Assembly: GCF_025950095.1 (NCBI RefSeq)
Contig: NZ_JAPDDR010000001.1
Location: 1 to 64,000, forward strand
Reading direction: 5' to 3'
Length of the DNA stretch: 64,000 nt
Source: Luteolibacter rhizosphaerae
GTDB taxonomy: Bacteria > Verrucomicrobiota > Verrucomicrobiia > Verrucomicrobiales > Akkermansiaceae
The translations under genes were made by a program, and so were the position numbers. Below, piece by piece: positions 10,501 through 17,143 of the stretch. Each line of letters starts with the position of its first letter. The stretch's first letter is position 1. Below the pieces are notes generated by a model. It was given only the letters and a program-made list of their open reading frames with translations, was not told where the DNA came from and did not search any database.

Positions 10501-12663
10501 CGTACCCTGCACGGTGTTCCCGACGAGATTGCCATCGAGCGCGATGGATGGCGCGCTGATACTGAGGCCCCCGGCATTCGCACCCTGCGTGTAGCCCTGC
10601 TGGTAGCGCTGGCCATTTGGGGCGAGGGCCTGGTGGAAGCCTTCCACGACTCCCCACTTCGAGTGGACGATATTCGAAGTGCCGGTGTAGATGCCGCTGT
10701 AGACCTGATCCGGAGTGGCATTCGCGATATCGATCAACTGGCCATTGCTGATGACCTGGGTGGTGCGGACCACGGCACCGGTGAAGTCGGTCCAGCCGCC
10801 GGAGACATCGATGGTGGAGCCATCCCGGATGACCACGGATCCCCCCGCGGAGATATCGAGGGATCCGCCCGCGGTGGTGAGCTGCGAGACATCGCGCTCG
10901 ATGAGATTCACGAAGCCGCTCACATCGGCCAGCGGGGTGCCGACCCAGTCGCGCCCGTTGTAGGTGCCGGTCTGGGTGATATCGACGGTGATGGTGTCGC
11001 CGCGAAGCTCGCCATCCTGCTGGAGCGGGGCCACGGCCAACTCCGAGCCGCGTAGTACTAGCGTGAGGTAGTTCTGGAGAACGGAGGCGGAAGCACCCGC
11101 GGTGCCTGCGAGATTCACCACCGCGCCGCGGTCGATGTAGACCTGCCCGCCATCGGCGATGAAGGTGGAGTAGGGAGTGGAGGAAAGCCCGACCCAGCGG
11201 CCGGCCTTCATGCTCACGCGGGCGTTCGGCGCGAGGATCTCCGAGCCTTCATCAAGATGGATGGTTTGTCCTTGGAGATTAATCTGGGAACGCAGGGCGA
11301 GCTCGCTGCCGACCGCGCGGTCGGTATCGGCCCATTGCGGCAGGATGCGGGTGACGCTATCCTCGCCGAGAGTGACGCTGCCCGAGGAGGTAAAGAGGAA
11401 GGGCGTTCCTTGGGTGCCGTTCGTGTTGTAGTTCGCATTCGCCACCGCGCCGTAGTTGGCGAGCAGGTCGATCCGCCCGTTCAGGGCGACCGAGGTGGAA
11501 CTCTCGATGAAGCCGAGCTGCTGGACGCTCTTCCCGGTGATGGTGACATTGGCACGAGCAGCTTCGATCAAACCGCTGTTCGTGGCCGTGCCGGCGTAGG
11601 GATCCAAGGCCGAGGCAGGATCGACGACAGCACCGACATAGGTATCGAGTCCACGCAGGCTGGGGTCCGAGGCGAGGTGAGCGGCGACTCCGACTTGGAG
11701 GCCCGCCGCGAGGATCGTCTGGCCTGCCGGTGTGGAGATGGTGCCGGCATTGTGGACATTCGCACCGACCAGCATGACGCGGCCGCCATTGCCATCGGCA
11801 CTGACGGGGCTGTTGATGATGGCGCCCGCCTGCACGGTGACATCGCCGATGCGGCCCTGGCCGAGACCATCGAAGAGGAACTCGCGGTTCGGGTTGTTGA
11901 GGAGGCCGTTCGCAACGAGGGTTTCATTGATCGGCAGTGCGGAGGCCGTGAGCGAATTGACATTCACCTGGCTGCTGCCGCCGAAGATGATGCCGTTGCG
12001 GTTGATGATGTAGACCTGGCCCTCCGCCTTGATCGAGCCGAGGATTTGGGTCGGGTTGCCGGTGGGATCATTGACCCTGTTGAAGGCGATCCAATTGCTG
12101 GCATTCGAGCCGCCCGCGGTCTGGTCGAAGTGAACGGTGGTGTTCCGTCCGACATTGAAGGTCTCCCAATTCAGCAGCGCCTGCTGGGCAGTCTGGCGGA
12201 TGGTGACATTGGTCTGGGTGCCATTGGTGGTTTGGCCGGGGAGCTCGGCTCCCTGCCACCACTGTGGGTCTGTGCCCACGCGGGGATCGAGCTGGAGACC
12301 GCCGCTGCCGAGACCGTCCGGAACATTGGGCAGGGGCTGGCCGGTGACCGGGTGACTGCCGAGATTGTTCGATCCGCCGTTGAGCGCATTCGCACGGGCT
12401 GCCGCTTGCATGGCCCTCACCGCATTAAGCGCCTGTGTGGTGCGTGCCAGCGAGTCCTGCGCATTGACGCGGGCCTGATTGGTGGTGGCGGGAGGCGCGC
12501 CGCCGGCGGGTGATCCATTCGCGGCAGGCGGCGCGGAGCCACCGCTGCCACCACCGCCACGCAGGATATCCGCATGCCCCGGGGTGAACACGACCGCCAT
12601 GCCCAAGGACATGCGGAAGGCGGTGCGGAGAAGGGAGTCTCTGGCGGCGGTGTCGAGGCGCAT
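1552..12663 (-). CDS. Giant filamentous-haemagglutinin-like exoprotein (TpsA)
   Basis: This 3,703-residue secreted protein is the likely cargo of the TpsB transporter in the same run. An N-terminal signal-like segment (about residues 1-32) is followed by a Gly/Ala/Pro linker and a TPS secretion domain at roughly 120-350, with WETFNVG, NRNGIIFGG (the NPNG-type motif) and NNPNREFLFDG. The body is repetitive beta-helix sequence (GGSLTL, GGNITL, GSGDI units). The C-terminal region from about 3370 resembles the DUF3739 segment of FHA-family proteins (YLKEIAPGIVF, NGGDIAILAPGGG). The last 45 residues are strongly acidic. I found no cysteine on reading the whole protein, which is typical of TpsA proteins. 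The product is expected on the surface or released as an adhesin-like fibre. It lies 12 nt after the PPIase gene. Long open frames on the opposite strand are codon-bias shadows. Confidence 0.93.
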   Translation of the reverse strand: MRLDTAARDSLLRTAFRMSLGMAVVFTPGHADILRGGGGSGGSAPPAANGSPAGGAPPATTNQARVNAQDSLARTTQALNAVRAMQAAARANALNGGSNNLGSHPVTGQPLPNVPDGLGSGGLQLDPRVGTDPQWWQGAELPGQTTNGTQTNVTIRQTAQQALLNWETFNVGRNTTVHFDQTAGGSNASNWIAFNRVNDPTGNPTQILGSIKAEGQVYIINRNGIIFGGSSQVNVNSLTASALPINETLVANGLLNNPNREFLFDGLGQGRIGDVTVQAGAIINSPVSADGNGGRVMLVGANVHNAGTISTPAGQTILAAGLQVGVAAHLASDPSLRGLDTYVGAVVDPASALDPYAGTATNSGLIEAARANVTITGKSVQQLGFIESSTSVALNGRIDLLANYGAVANANYNTNGTQGTPFLFTSSGSVTLGEDSVTRILPQWADTDRAVGSELALRSQINLQGQTIHLDEGSEILAPNARVSMKAGRWVGLSSTPYSTFIADGGQVYIDRGAVVNLAGTAGASASVLQNYLTLVLRGSELAVAPLQQDGELRGDTITVDITQTGTYNGRDWVGTPLADVSGFVNLIERDVSQLTTAGGSLDISAGGSVVIRDGSTIDVSGGWTDFTGAVVRTTQVISNGQLIDIANATPDQVYSGIYTGTSNIVHSKWGVVEGFHQALAPNGQRYQQGYTQGANAGGLSISAPSIALDGNLVGNTVQGTNQVRSGSTGSNLPAAASLALRFQAQLLSAGSILTWHPEQPDVIFGNADQEDVADFATDASGAPFALAESRRETVYLSPDLFSTHGFGNLTVENAEGNILLPEDITLQRQVGGSLTLKAANIDIQGDIIAPGGTLSFSAHNISPYDAQFLNSDSPVPNPVPGQGNFTLGANATLNVAGLVTDDRQSLAAGNPSPLQLRGGSVSVAAYNADLQAGSVIDVSGGYLMTAGNSSHFGNAGSISIRAGQDPAVAPVLGGTLNLGSTLRGYSGARGGTLSLQAQHVQIGGINTDPSTLLLSPEFFNQGGFGTFNISGLGGGTAPAVLVTEGTEVAPVVQSYRVNPGGGGPLSLEIIEDVVGLRQPVSLNLSAPGVRDFSSSLFVRGDVVVGEGSILRTDPGGSVSVTGNTVSVLGSIITPGGSINVAGGSSTALVFNDITQARATTFIGSNALLSAAGTTVLLPDAYGRRVGQVLNGGNITLGGNIAASGGAVLDVSGTSGILDVNPALANPSRRANVPVGSGINRPINRLATVPVEVHSNGGSITLRGGQMLFSDATLLANAGGSTATGGSLTVSSGRFDPPGVIPPASSVNLTVQQSGAVIGGNAAIGAALGNAGHFSIDSFNQGGFDNLTLGGVVSFDGAVDVNARGSLRVATDGFLYANSQVNLTASHVALGKAFQPPSLPSEVTSPFGNASFSPTYGSGSLNVTAKVIDIGSLSLQNIGNATLSAVNGDIRGSGTFHMAGDLTLRAGQVYPLTASSLSFIAYDHGQTAGSITIEQSGRRQLPLSAGGTLGIYASHIEQRGTLRAPFGTINLGWDGTGTAPVDIIAGNSRPMPVTSQVTLGAGSVTSVSAVDPLTGKGIVIPYGISTDGENWIDPHGVDVTTGGVPEKSIVIAGQSVTTEDGSTVDLRGGGDLYAYRWVPALGGPSDILASTTSFAIIPGYQADFAPVSQFNPSDSASNLIGGAGDGYTNSSLQVGDRIYVAGSKTLAEGYYTLLPARYALLPGAVLVSAAGGDSGLGTVEMPDRSSVVSGFRFNGLNSERTLPTLATRFELASSSVVRKRAEYQDFLANVFLKKAAESANTTVPRLPTDSGHLVFQATQAMELLGEVASNSISGGRGSSIDISTPLDTFIASAGVTAPAGAITLDAAALNAFGAESLLIGGRRTSTADGITVDVRSGNITVDNEGSPLTASDLVLVARNGLTIAEGAEIRATGTLANADTLRLSGNGALLRVAANVNATTIRTGASGAGSPLLSIGAGATLAGKGLILDSTSTLSLDPAANLLADAYTFGSGRISIALDNAGALPTNAGTVLTRSTLDDFAAASSLSFLSYSSIDIYGTGGFGNSNLGTLALSAGEIRGFNANGGTARITANNLVLQNTANASASSGTLAPGSLEFQAGSIRLGSGQLAINGYANTVLNASRGITGSGTGGFSTQGSLTAIAPVITGEAGAKRSITAGGTLNLLAASSGQVLSGGLGSTLSLSGSSVNVATDIVLPSGSLSITATSGNLTVDGRLDASGTSQRFHDVTKFTSGGEILLSSLHGDVILNDGSLVDVSARPGGGDAGKLGVSVPEGSYASNGSIRASGGTGGKNGSFSLEASELGSTAALSASLASASLTESQSIRVRNGDVVIDGIHRANDFTLSADRGDITVTGTIDASGRTGGAIHLAANGDLTTVSGSRLTVAGQVFSNSGKGGKITLEAGAQRDGVVGDGSLSIQAGSILNLSVASKVAGDALTPGSSAYQGQFSGQLHLRASVLGNDIRVSALDGTIRDASSVIVEGYRLYDLTSSGGNITTAVQNQIRSDAAAFFGVNGTASANSAAITQRLLANNPGLESILVLAPGAEIINRTGNLTLGSSTSNQSADWDLSGFRFGAKGAAGVLTMRAAGDLVLFNALSDGFTPTLANSDPSWLWTARLANYNAALPANAQSWSYRLTAGADLSGADFADTIRTSTGSLKLGKTGTNIASSTGITATTLSAITNRFQTIRTGSGDIEINAAANVQFLNQFATIYTAGTRVSDPTMGGTFRLPSLSLTGLPSSLGNAQQTYAALYSMAGGDVRIHAGNNIERLTLTNGNLVADSQFQMPSNWLYRRGYVDPATGTFGINRHGESASTTWWIDFSNFFQGVGALGGGDVTMTAGNNISNVDAVVPTNARMPGYTDSTQTTRVRPDSSKLLELGGGDLLVQAGNDIDAGVYYVERGHGSLDAGGSIHTNATRSVLAQSNINVGQGTTYTQLPTTLFLGKGGFDISARGDVLLGPVSNPFLLPGGLLNSFWHKSYFSTYAQDSYVNVSSLGGDVTLRNAATMPGQTEAEAVPLLQSWYSNKLLYAPTLSASDAKPWLRLNETAIAPFETMFTLRPGSLEATSFSGDIALVGSFNLSPAAKGSLELLASGSINALQPNGVVNLKGVTTTMWGRSLINLSDADPAAIPGIATPFAYQVLAGTSNSAASTGGLLFLDFVNRLFAESGGTIGQNTVLQTKQALHAAGLLHRDDEEPTRIYAGSGDISGLTLFSPKETRVIAGRDIADIALYIQNLRASDASIVASGRDLSPYDSSSLLRVASQQRANAINDDSAPQAGDIQISGPGSLQVLAGRDLDLGTGPNNPDGTGTGINSIGNTRNPYLPFDGADLVVGAGIGASAGLSASNLNIPEFIDAYVLTPEGEKYLKEIAPGIVFADQPEEEQARLALEVFFRLLRDAGRNYAINGNYDSALDAIKVLFGTEPVWDGDILTRARDIRTTNGGDIAILAPGGGLQLASTILGNPLSPPGIITESGGNISIFANNDINIGIGRIFTLRGGNEIIWSTKGDIAAGSSSKTVQAAPPTRVLIDPQSAAVETDLSGLATGGGIGVLATVKGVPPGNVDLIAPEGTVDAGDAGIRVSGNLNIAANQVLNAGNIAVTGSSAGTPAAPSAPSVTTVTTTANTVSSTAEDAASNTAATKEEEAEPELIQPDSEISVELIGYGGGEDEDEEDDEEEAEEEISQ

Positions 12664-12675
12664 GGCGGTAGGATG

Positions 12676-13557
12676 TTAGGGCTTGGTGCTGCCGATGATC
12701 TTCGCGAGCTCGATTTCGTTGATGGCGAGCGGATTGGTCTTCAGCAATCGGGCGAGGTATTCCTGGCGGTTGAGGCGGGCGCGTTCGGCGCGGAGCTGGA
12801 TCGCGAGCTGGTCCTTGACCTCATCAAGGGTGGGCGTGCGGGCTTCCTTCGCTTCGAGCACCTTGAGGATGTGCCAGCCATCATCGAGTTTCACGGGCTC
12901 GGTGATGGCACCGGCGGCGAGCTTGGGAAGGCGATCGCGGATCTCCGGTTGGATCTGGGCTTCGGCCAGCCAGCCGATCTCACCGCCGCGATCCTTGCTG
13001 GCGGCCTCCTCGCTCTCGGCCTTCGCGATGGCGGAGAAGTCGGAGCTCTTTTCCTTCAGCTTCTTGGCGACGGCGTCGATCTTGGCCTTGGCTTTGTCCG
13101 CGGTGGCCTTGTCGGCATCCTTCGGTGCGGCCACGAAGACCTGTGCGAGGTGGTAGGACTTTGGCACCAGAAGCGAAGCCTTCGCGGCTTGATAGGCTGC
13201 TTCGAGATCGGCTTGGGCGGGGAAGTCCGCAGGAACCTTCGAGACGGATTCAAGGTAGCTCTCGGTCAGGGCGGATTCGCGGGCGCGAACGAGCTTCGCG
13301 ACTACCTCGGGTTCCTGGTCCCACTTCTTGGCAAGAGCTTCCTGGAGAACGAGACGCTGGATAAGGAGGGCGCGGACGTATTGGCCGAGCGCGGCGGGAT
13401 CCTTGGCCAGCTCGGTATCCTGACCGGCTTCAAGTCCGGCGAGGGCCTCCCGGATCTCCTCGGTCTTGATCTCAAGATCGCCGATCTTCCCTAGGGTGGA
13501 GGAGTCGGCGTGGACCGCGGTGATCGCGGCGATGAAAGCGATGATGGTGGACTTCAT
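12676..13557 (-). CDS. Parvulin-type peptidyl-prolyl cis-trans isomerase (PpiC/SurA-like)
   Basis: The 293-residue protein would assist folding of exported proteins in the periplasm. Residues 1-17 are a signal peptide. An alpha-helical SurA/PrsA-like N-domain follows, then a parvulin domain at about 132-237 with the family's VPKSYHLAQVFV start, DRGGEIGWLAEAQIQPEI and TEPVKLDDGWHILKVLE. The C-terminal helix is charged. The frame is open further upstream to 13866, but that part overlaps the previous gene, so the ATG at 13557, 5 nt after the stop of the coiled-coil gene, was chosen. Its position just before the exoprotein gene suggests a dedicated chaperone for the exoprotein, the porin or TpsB (inference). 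Confidence 0.9.
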   Translation of the reverse strand: MKSTIIAFIAAITAVHADSSTLGKIGDLEIKTEEIREALAGLEAGQDTELAKDPAALGQYVRALLIQRLVLQEALAKKWDQEPEVVAKLVRARESALTESYLESVSKVPADFPAQADLEAAYQAAKASLLVPKSYHLAQVFVAAPKDADKATADKAKAKIDAVAKKLKEKSSDFSAIAKAESEEAASKDRGGEIGWLAEAQIQPEIRDRLPKLAAGAITEPVKLDDGWHILKVLEAKEARTPTLDEVKDQLAIQLRAERARLNRQEYLARLLKTNPLAINEIELAKIIGSTKP

Positions 13558-13562
13558 AAGGT

Positions 13563-14207
13563 TCAGGGTTTGGTGCTTGGGGCGCTGAGACGATGGTCGA
13601 TGATCTTGTCGCGATAGCCGTCGACGAGGTTCTCGACCTTGACGCGGGCGTTGCCGATGAAGGGCTCCTTGGCGGCAAGCGACTTGCCGAGGGCATAGTC
13701 CCGGTAGCGGTCGAGGATCTCGTTCGAGAGGGAGAAAAGGGCGAGGTTCTTGCGCTCGCGATCGGAGACGGTGCGCTTGAGGGCGGCCACCTCGCTGCCG
13801 AGCTTCGCGCTCTCGGCATCCTTGGTCCGGGCGATCCCGGCGACGCTTTCGTAGCCGACCTTCCATTTGTCGATGGCGGCGATGTACTCGGCGAGTCGCT
13901 TGTCGCGATCAGCGAGCTTGTTGCTCAAGGTCGCGATGGTCTTCTCGCTGTCGGTCTTGTCCGCGTTGGCTTGCTTCGCGAGGGAGTCGTTCCGCTTCTC
14001 GAGATCGGTGACCTTGGTTTCGAGAGCACTGGCCTTCTGCTCGGCGGCGATGGCGGCGGCTTGGGCCGTGGCGGTTTCGCCTTGGGCGGTGCGGAGCTGG
14101 AGCGTCAGGTTCTTGAGCGCTTCGCGGAGACGGGCGCTGTCATCCTCCTGGGCCTGCGTCGAGGCGGGCAGAAGCAGGAGCAAGACTGCGGGAATGATGC
14201 GGTTCAT
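13563..14207 (-). CDS. Periplasmic coiled-coil protein of unknown function
   Basis: The protein has 214 residues with a signal peptide at 1-19 (hydrophobic, ending STQAQ). Residues about 20-110 are almost pure coiled coil, rich in Ala, Lys, Glu and Gln (LREALKNLTLQLRTAQGE, EQKASALETKVTDLEKRND). The C-terminal half is charged and helical. It has no recognised catalytic motif. The pattern resembles YbgF/CpoB-like or tail-fibre-like trimerising helices, but I cannot assign it. It sits 5 nt from both the porin and PPIase genes, so it is almost certainly co-translated with them and could act as a periplasmic spacer or scaffold for the secretion and porin components. Confidence 0.8.
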   Translation of the reverse strand: MNRIIPAVLLLLLPASTQAQEDDSARLREALKNLTLQLRTAQGETATAQAAAIAAEQKASALETKVTDLEKRNDSLAKQANADKTDSEKTIATLSNKLADRDKRLAEYIAAIDKWKVGYESVAGIARTKDAESAKLGSEVAALKRTVSDRERKNLALFSLSNEILDRYRDYALGKSLAAKEPFIGNARVKVENLVDGYRDKIIDHRLSAPSTKP

Positions 14208-14212
14208 GGCCT

Positions 14213-16018
14213 TTAGAATTTCGCGTTGATGTCGAACTGCAGGGTGTCCGTGCTGAGCGGCGGGCCGGTGACTTCATCGGAGGTCATCCACTTGAGTCCC
14301 ACGCGGACGCTGGGGGAGACGGCGAGCGCGCCGCCGAGGGTGAAGCCCTGCAGGTTGGTGCCGCCGCCGCCGAAGTCGGAATCGGTGAAGCCATCCACCA
14401 CCGCATCGGACTCGACGTAGCGGTAGCCGATGCCCGCGATCCAATCGCCCTTCTTGTCCATGGCGGTGCGGCCGAAGAGGAAGTTCATGTTCCAGGCAGT
14501 GTCACCGCCGTCGAAGGTGCCGGTCCCGGCGCCCACGCGGTTGTTCACCGCCTTCGCGCCGATCTCGCCGGCATCGAAGGCGAGGTTCTTCATGTATTCG
14601 CCCGCAAGGGTGAAGTTGACCGGATCGTAGGCGGCGTAATCGAGGCGGCCGGTGGCGGCGAGCACTTGGAAGGGGGTCGCGAGGCCGTAGTATTGGTACT
14701 GGTACTTCGTGCCGAAGTCGTTCGCCGCGGTCGGGATGATGTTGCGCAGCGCCATGTAAGTATTGCCGCGCTGGGCGAAGGAGGGGCGGGTCGCGTCCGT
14801 GCTGCCGGCATCGTTCGGATTCAGCGGGACGAAGGGGGTGGAGAGTTCGCCCTCGATGTTACTGAAGTCGTAGTAGGCGGTGGCAAACTTGGCGGTCAGG
14901 TCCTTGTTGATCTTCCACTCGATGCCTGCCTGAGCGCCGTAGAGCCACTTATCTTGGCTCTCGAACTTCGAGGGCTGGTTCGTGGCGAAGTTGAAGTCGG
15001 TGTTGTAGACCGGGAAGAGGCCGCCTGCCCCGAAGAGGGTGACCTTCTCATTCACCTTGAAGCGACCGCGGGCAGCGATGCCGTCGAAGCCGAGGTCGTC
15101 GTCCCACATCACCTCGCTGGAGAAGAAGGGATTGTCGAAGCGGCCCACGACGACGGAGAGCTCGTTGTCCTCGCCCTCGATCATGTCGTAGGCGAGGAAG
15201 GCGCGGTCGAGCCAGAGCGAGTACTTCGAGAAGTTGCCGCCGGAGCCGCCGAGCGACTGGTTCGGGGAGACGGGAGAGTTGCTATCGCCGGTGGCGATGC
15301 GCAGGCCGCCGGTGAAGCCTTCGCCGAGCATGATGTCCGCACCGAAGCGGGCGCGCAGGCGGGCGCGGTTGCGGTCTTGGTCGACGTTGTATTGCGGCGA
15401 GAAGAGTGTGCCCGCGGTGTCGAAGGGAGCGCCGGTGTTAATCGCGTTGAAGTTCGGGAATGAGCCGGTGTTGTCGTTGCCGTCGCCAAAGAAGATGCCT
15501 TCGTAGCGTCCGCGGAAATCGCCGAAGAAGCGAAAGTTCTCGCCCTCATGGGTGATGGTGTAGTCGCCGGACTTGCCGTCGTTGCTGCGGGATTCCGCGA
15601 GAAGCTCCTGTTTGATTTCGTCGCGGATGCTGTTCCGCACGGTTTGCGGCACGTAGTTCACGCTGACTTCATCCTCCGTGCGCGGCGGAGCTGGTGTCGC
15701 TGCTTGGGCGCGGGCTGTCTGCGCCTCGGCCTCGGCTTGTTCGATCAGAGCGAGTCCTTCCTCCTGGGTGAGCTGGCCTTTCTTCACCAGCAGAGCCACG
15801 AGATTCACCGCCATGTTCTGCGATGGAGTTGCGGCCTGTTGCGGTTGGGGCGGAGGCTCGGGCTGGGGCACGCCCAGCGCGGGATCGAGCATTTCCTCGA
15901 GAGTGGGCGGCTGGTCAGGGGCGGCCAGCGGGGCGAGATCGGGAGATTCCTGCGCGGCCGCCAGCGCGGTGCCGGCGAGGAGCAAGGTAAGGGAGCGATG
16001 GGCGTGCATGGTGTGCAT
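14213..16018 (-). CDS. Putative outer-membrane porin with N-terminal coiled/linker region
   Basis: The 601-residue protein has a signal peptide (about 1-22, ending ALAAAQ), then a Pro/Gln-rich linker and a short helical segment (DEVSVNYVPQTVRNSIRDEIKQELL). A beta-barrel follows that begins FRFFGDFRGRYEGIFFGDGN. The barrel has alternating aromatic/polar strands (FTGGLRIATGDSN, LWLDRAFLAYD, ELSVVVGRFDNPFF, LTAKFATAYYDF, WIAGIGYRYVESDAV) and ends in an outer-membrane terminal strand, LQFDINAKF, with C-terminal Phe. This matches the 'putative porin' family common in the PVC group and Bacteroidota. A passive channel for a substrate, perhaps an anion such as sulfate given the co-transcribed sbp, is possible but not shown. 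A second ATG lies three codons in, at 16009. Confidence 0.88.
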   Translation of the reverse strand: MHTMHAHRSLTLLLAGTALAAAQESPDLAPLAAPDQPPTLEEMLDPALGVPQPEPPPQPQQAATPSQNMAVNLVALLVKKGQLTQEEGLALIEQAEAEAQTARAQAATPAPPRTEDEVSVNYVPQTVRNSIRDEIKQELLAESRSNDGKSGDYTITHEGENFRFFGDFRGRYEGIFFGDGNDNTGSFPNFNAINTGAPFDTAGTLFSPQYNVDQDRNRARLRARFGADIMLGEGFTGGLRIATGDSNSPVSPNQSLGGSGGNFSKYSLWLDRAFLAYDMIEGEDNELSVVVGRFDNPFFSSEVMWDDDLGFDGIAARGRFKVNEKVTLFGAGGLFPVYNTDFNFATNQPSKFESQDKWLYGAQAGIEWKINKDLTAKFATAYYDFSNIEGELSTPFVPLNPNDAGSTDATRPSFAQRGNTYMALRNIIPTAANDFGTKYQYQYYGLATPFQVLAATGRLDYAAYDPVNFTLAGEYMKNLAFDAGEIGAKAVNNRVGAGTGTFDGGDTAWNMNFLFGRTAMDKKGDWIAGIGYRYVESDAVVDGFTDSDFGGGGTNLQGFTLGGALAVSPSVRVGLKWMTSDEVTGPPLSTDTLQFDINAKF

Positions 16019-16036
16019 GGCTTCTTCAGGAGAGGT

Positions 16037-16726
16037 TTAGCGGGGGGAGCGGATGTTGATCTGGAGGCGCACCGGGAGGGGCATGTCGGCGGGAGCACTG
16101 CCGGGGATCTGGAGGTCCATCGCGGCGCGGCGGGCTTCCTCGATCAGCTCGGAGCTGGCGTTGCTGTTGATCAGTTTGGCGCGCACGGTGCGGCCGGTGC
16201 TGCGGTCCACCCAGACGAGCAGGGTGCCGCGGAGGCTGGCTTTGCGGAGCTTGGCGTTGGAGCGGAAGGCGGCGAGGACGGTGCCTTCGATGGACTTGCC
16301 ATAGCTACGGAAGCGGGTGCCGGCAGGACCGCCACCACCGGGGCCACCCTTGCCGCCGCCATCGCCGGCGGTACCGAGTCCGAAAGAATTCGGCCCATCT
16401 CCGGTAAGTCCCGTACCAAGCGCGGGCGGCTCGGCGGGAGAGGGTGGCTCGGGCGACTCATCGACCACGGCTTCTTCCTCCACCATCTCCTCCTGCTGCT
16501 CCGGCTCCTGAGGTGGTTCGGGAGGCGGTGGCGGTGCCGGGGGGGGAGGAGGCGGAGGTGGTGGGATCGAGACCACGACCATCTCCTTCGCCTTTGGCTT
16601 CACCGGACCCGGCTTGTGATCGATCGTGAAGAAGGCGACCAGTCCGCCGATGAGAAGCGCCGCTACCGCGGCACCGATCACGCGGCGCTTGGTGCGACCT
16701 TCCGATTCGAAATCTTCCGCCTTCAT
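16037..16726 (-). CDS. TonB-family energy transducer
   Basis: The 229-residue protein has a short cytoplasmic N-terminus, one membrane anchor at about 15-34 and a Pro-rich stretch (about 50-72). An acidic Glu/Pro region and a Gly-rich linker come next. The last 90 residues resemble a TonB/TolA C-terminal domain (GKSIEGTVLAAFRSNAKLR, GTLLVWVDRSTGRTVRAKL, LPVRLQINIRS). The architecture is that of TonB, which passes proton-motive force from ExbB-ExbD to outer-membrane receptors. It follows exbD by 7 nt. No TonB-dependent receptor is encoded in this run, so its outer-membrane partner is unclear. The nearest receptor in the window is the BtuB-like protein at 29283. Confidence 0.88.
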   Translation of the reverse strand: MKAEDFESEGRTKRRVIGAAVAALLIGGLVAFFTIDHKPGPVKPKAKEMVVVSIPPPPPPPPPAPPPPPEPPQEPEQQEEMVEEEAVVDESPEPPSPAEPPALGTGLTGDGPNSFGLGTAGDGGGKGGPGGGGPAGTRFRSYGKSIEGTVLAAFRSNAKLRKASLRGTLLVWVDRSTGRTVRAKLINSNASSELIEEARRAAMDLQIPGSAPADMPLPVRLQINIRSPR

Positions 16727-16733
16727 GCTCGTC

Positions 16734-17138
16734 TTATTTCGCGGGGTGGGTGGCCAGGCCGATCTTGTCGATCTGCAGGCGGCCGAGGATGTCGAGCACG
16801 TTCATGATACCCTCGTATTGGGTCTGGCGGTCGCCGCGCACGACGACCGGCACGTCCGGGGTGGCGGCCTTGATCGCGCCCAGTTTGTTTTCGAGTTCGG
16901 CCAGCGTGACCGGGATGGTATTGAGCGCGATCTTGCCCTCGTTGTTGATGGTGATCGCCTGCATCTTGGGCGCGCCCAGATCCGCGGCGGCGCTTTTGCT
17001 GGCGCGCGGTAGATCCACCTTCATTCCCTGCACGCCGGCGGTGGTCATGATGATGAAGATCAGCAGCAGCACGAGGTAGAGGTCCACCATCGGCGTGACG
17101 TTGATATCGTCGTAGCTCTTGTCGTCGGCAGAGGCCAT
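16734..17138 (-). CDS. exbD: ExbD biopolymer transport protein
   Basis: The 134-residue length is normal for ExbD/TolR. The N-terminus carries the family signature INVTPMVDLYLVLLLIFIIMTT, where the Asp of MVD is the proton-pathway residue in the single membrane helix (about 14-36). The periplasmic domain follows (MKVDLPRASKSAAADLG, VPVVVRGDRQTQYEGIMNVLDILGRLQIDKIGL). It works with the ExbB fusion encoded 5 nt upstream and the TonB protein encoded 7 nt downstream. Confidence 0.95.
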   Translation of the reverse strand: MASADDKSYDDINVTPMVDLYLVLLLIFIIMTTAGVQGMKVDLPRASKSAAADLGAPKMQAITINNEGKIALNTIPVTLAELENKLGAIKAATPDVPVVVRGDRQTQYEGIMNVLDILGRLQIDKIGLATHPAK

Positions 17139-17143
17139 GGCGC

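Noticed and set aside
15548-16807. Plus-strand frame opposite the porin and TonB genes
   Set aside because: Antisense shadow; the opposing strand carries the proline-rich and barrel-coding genes.
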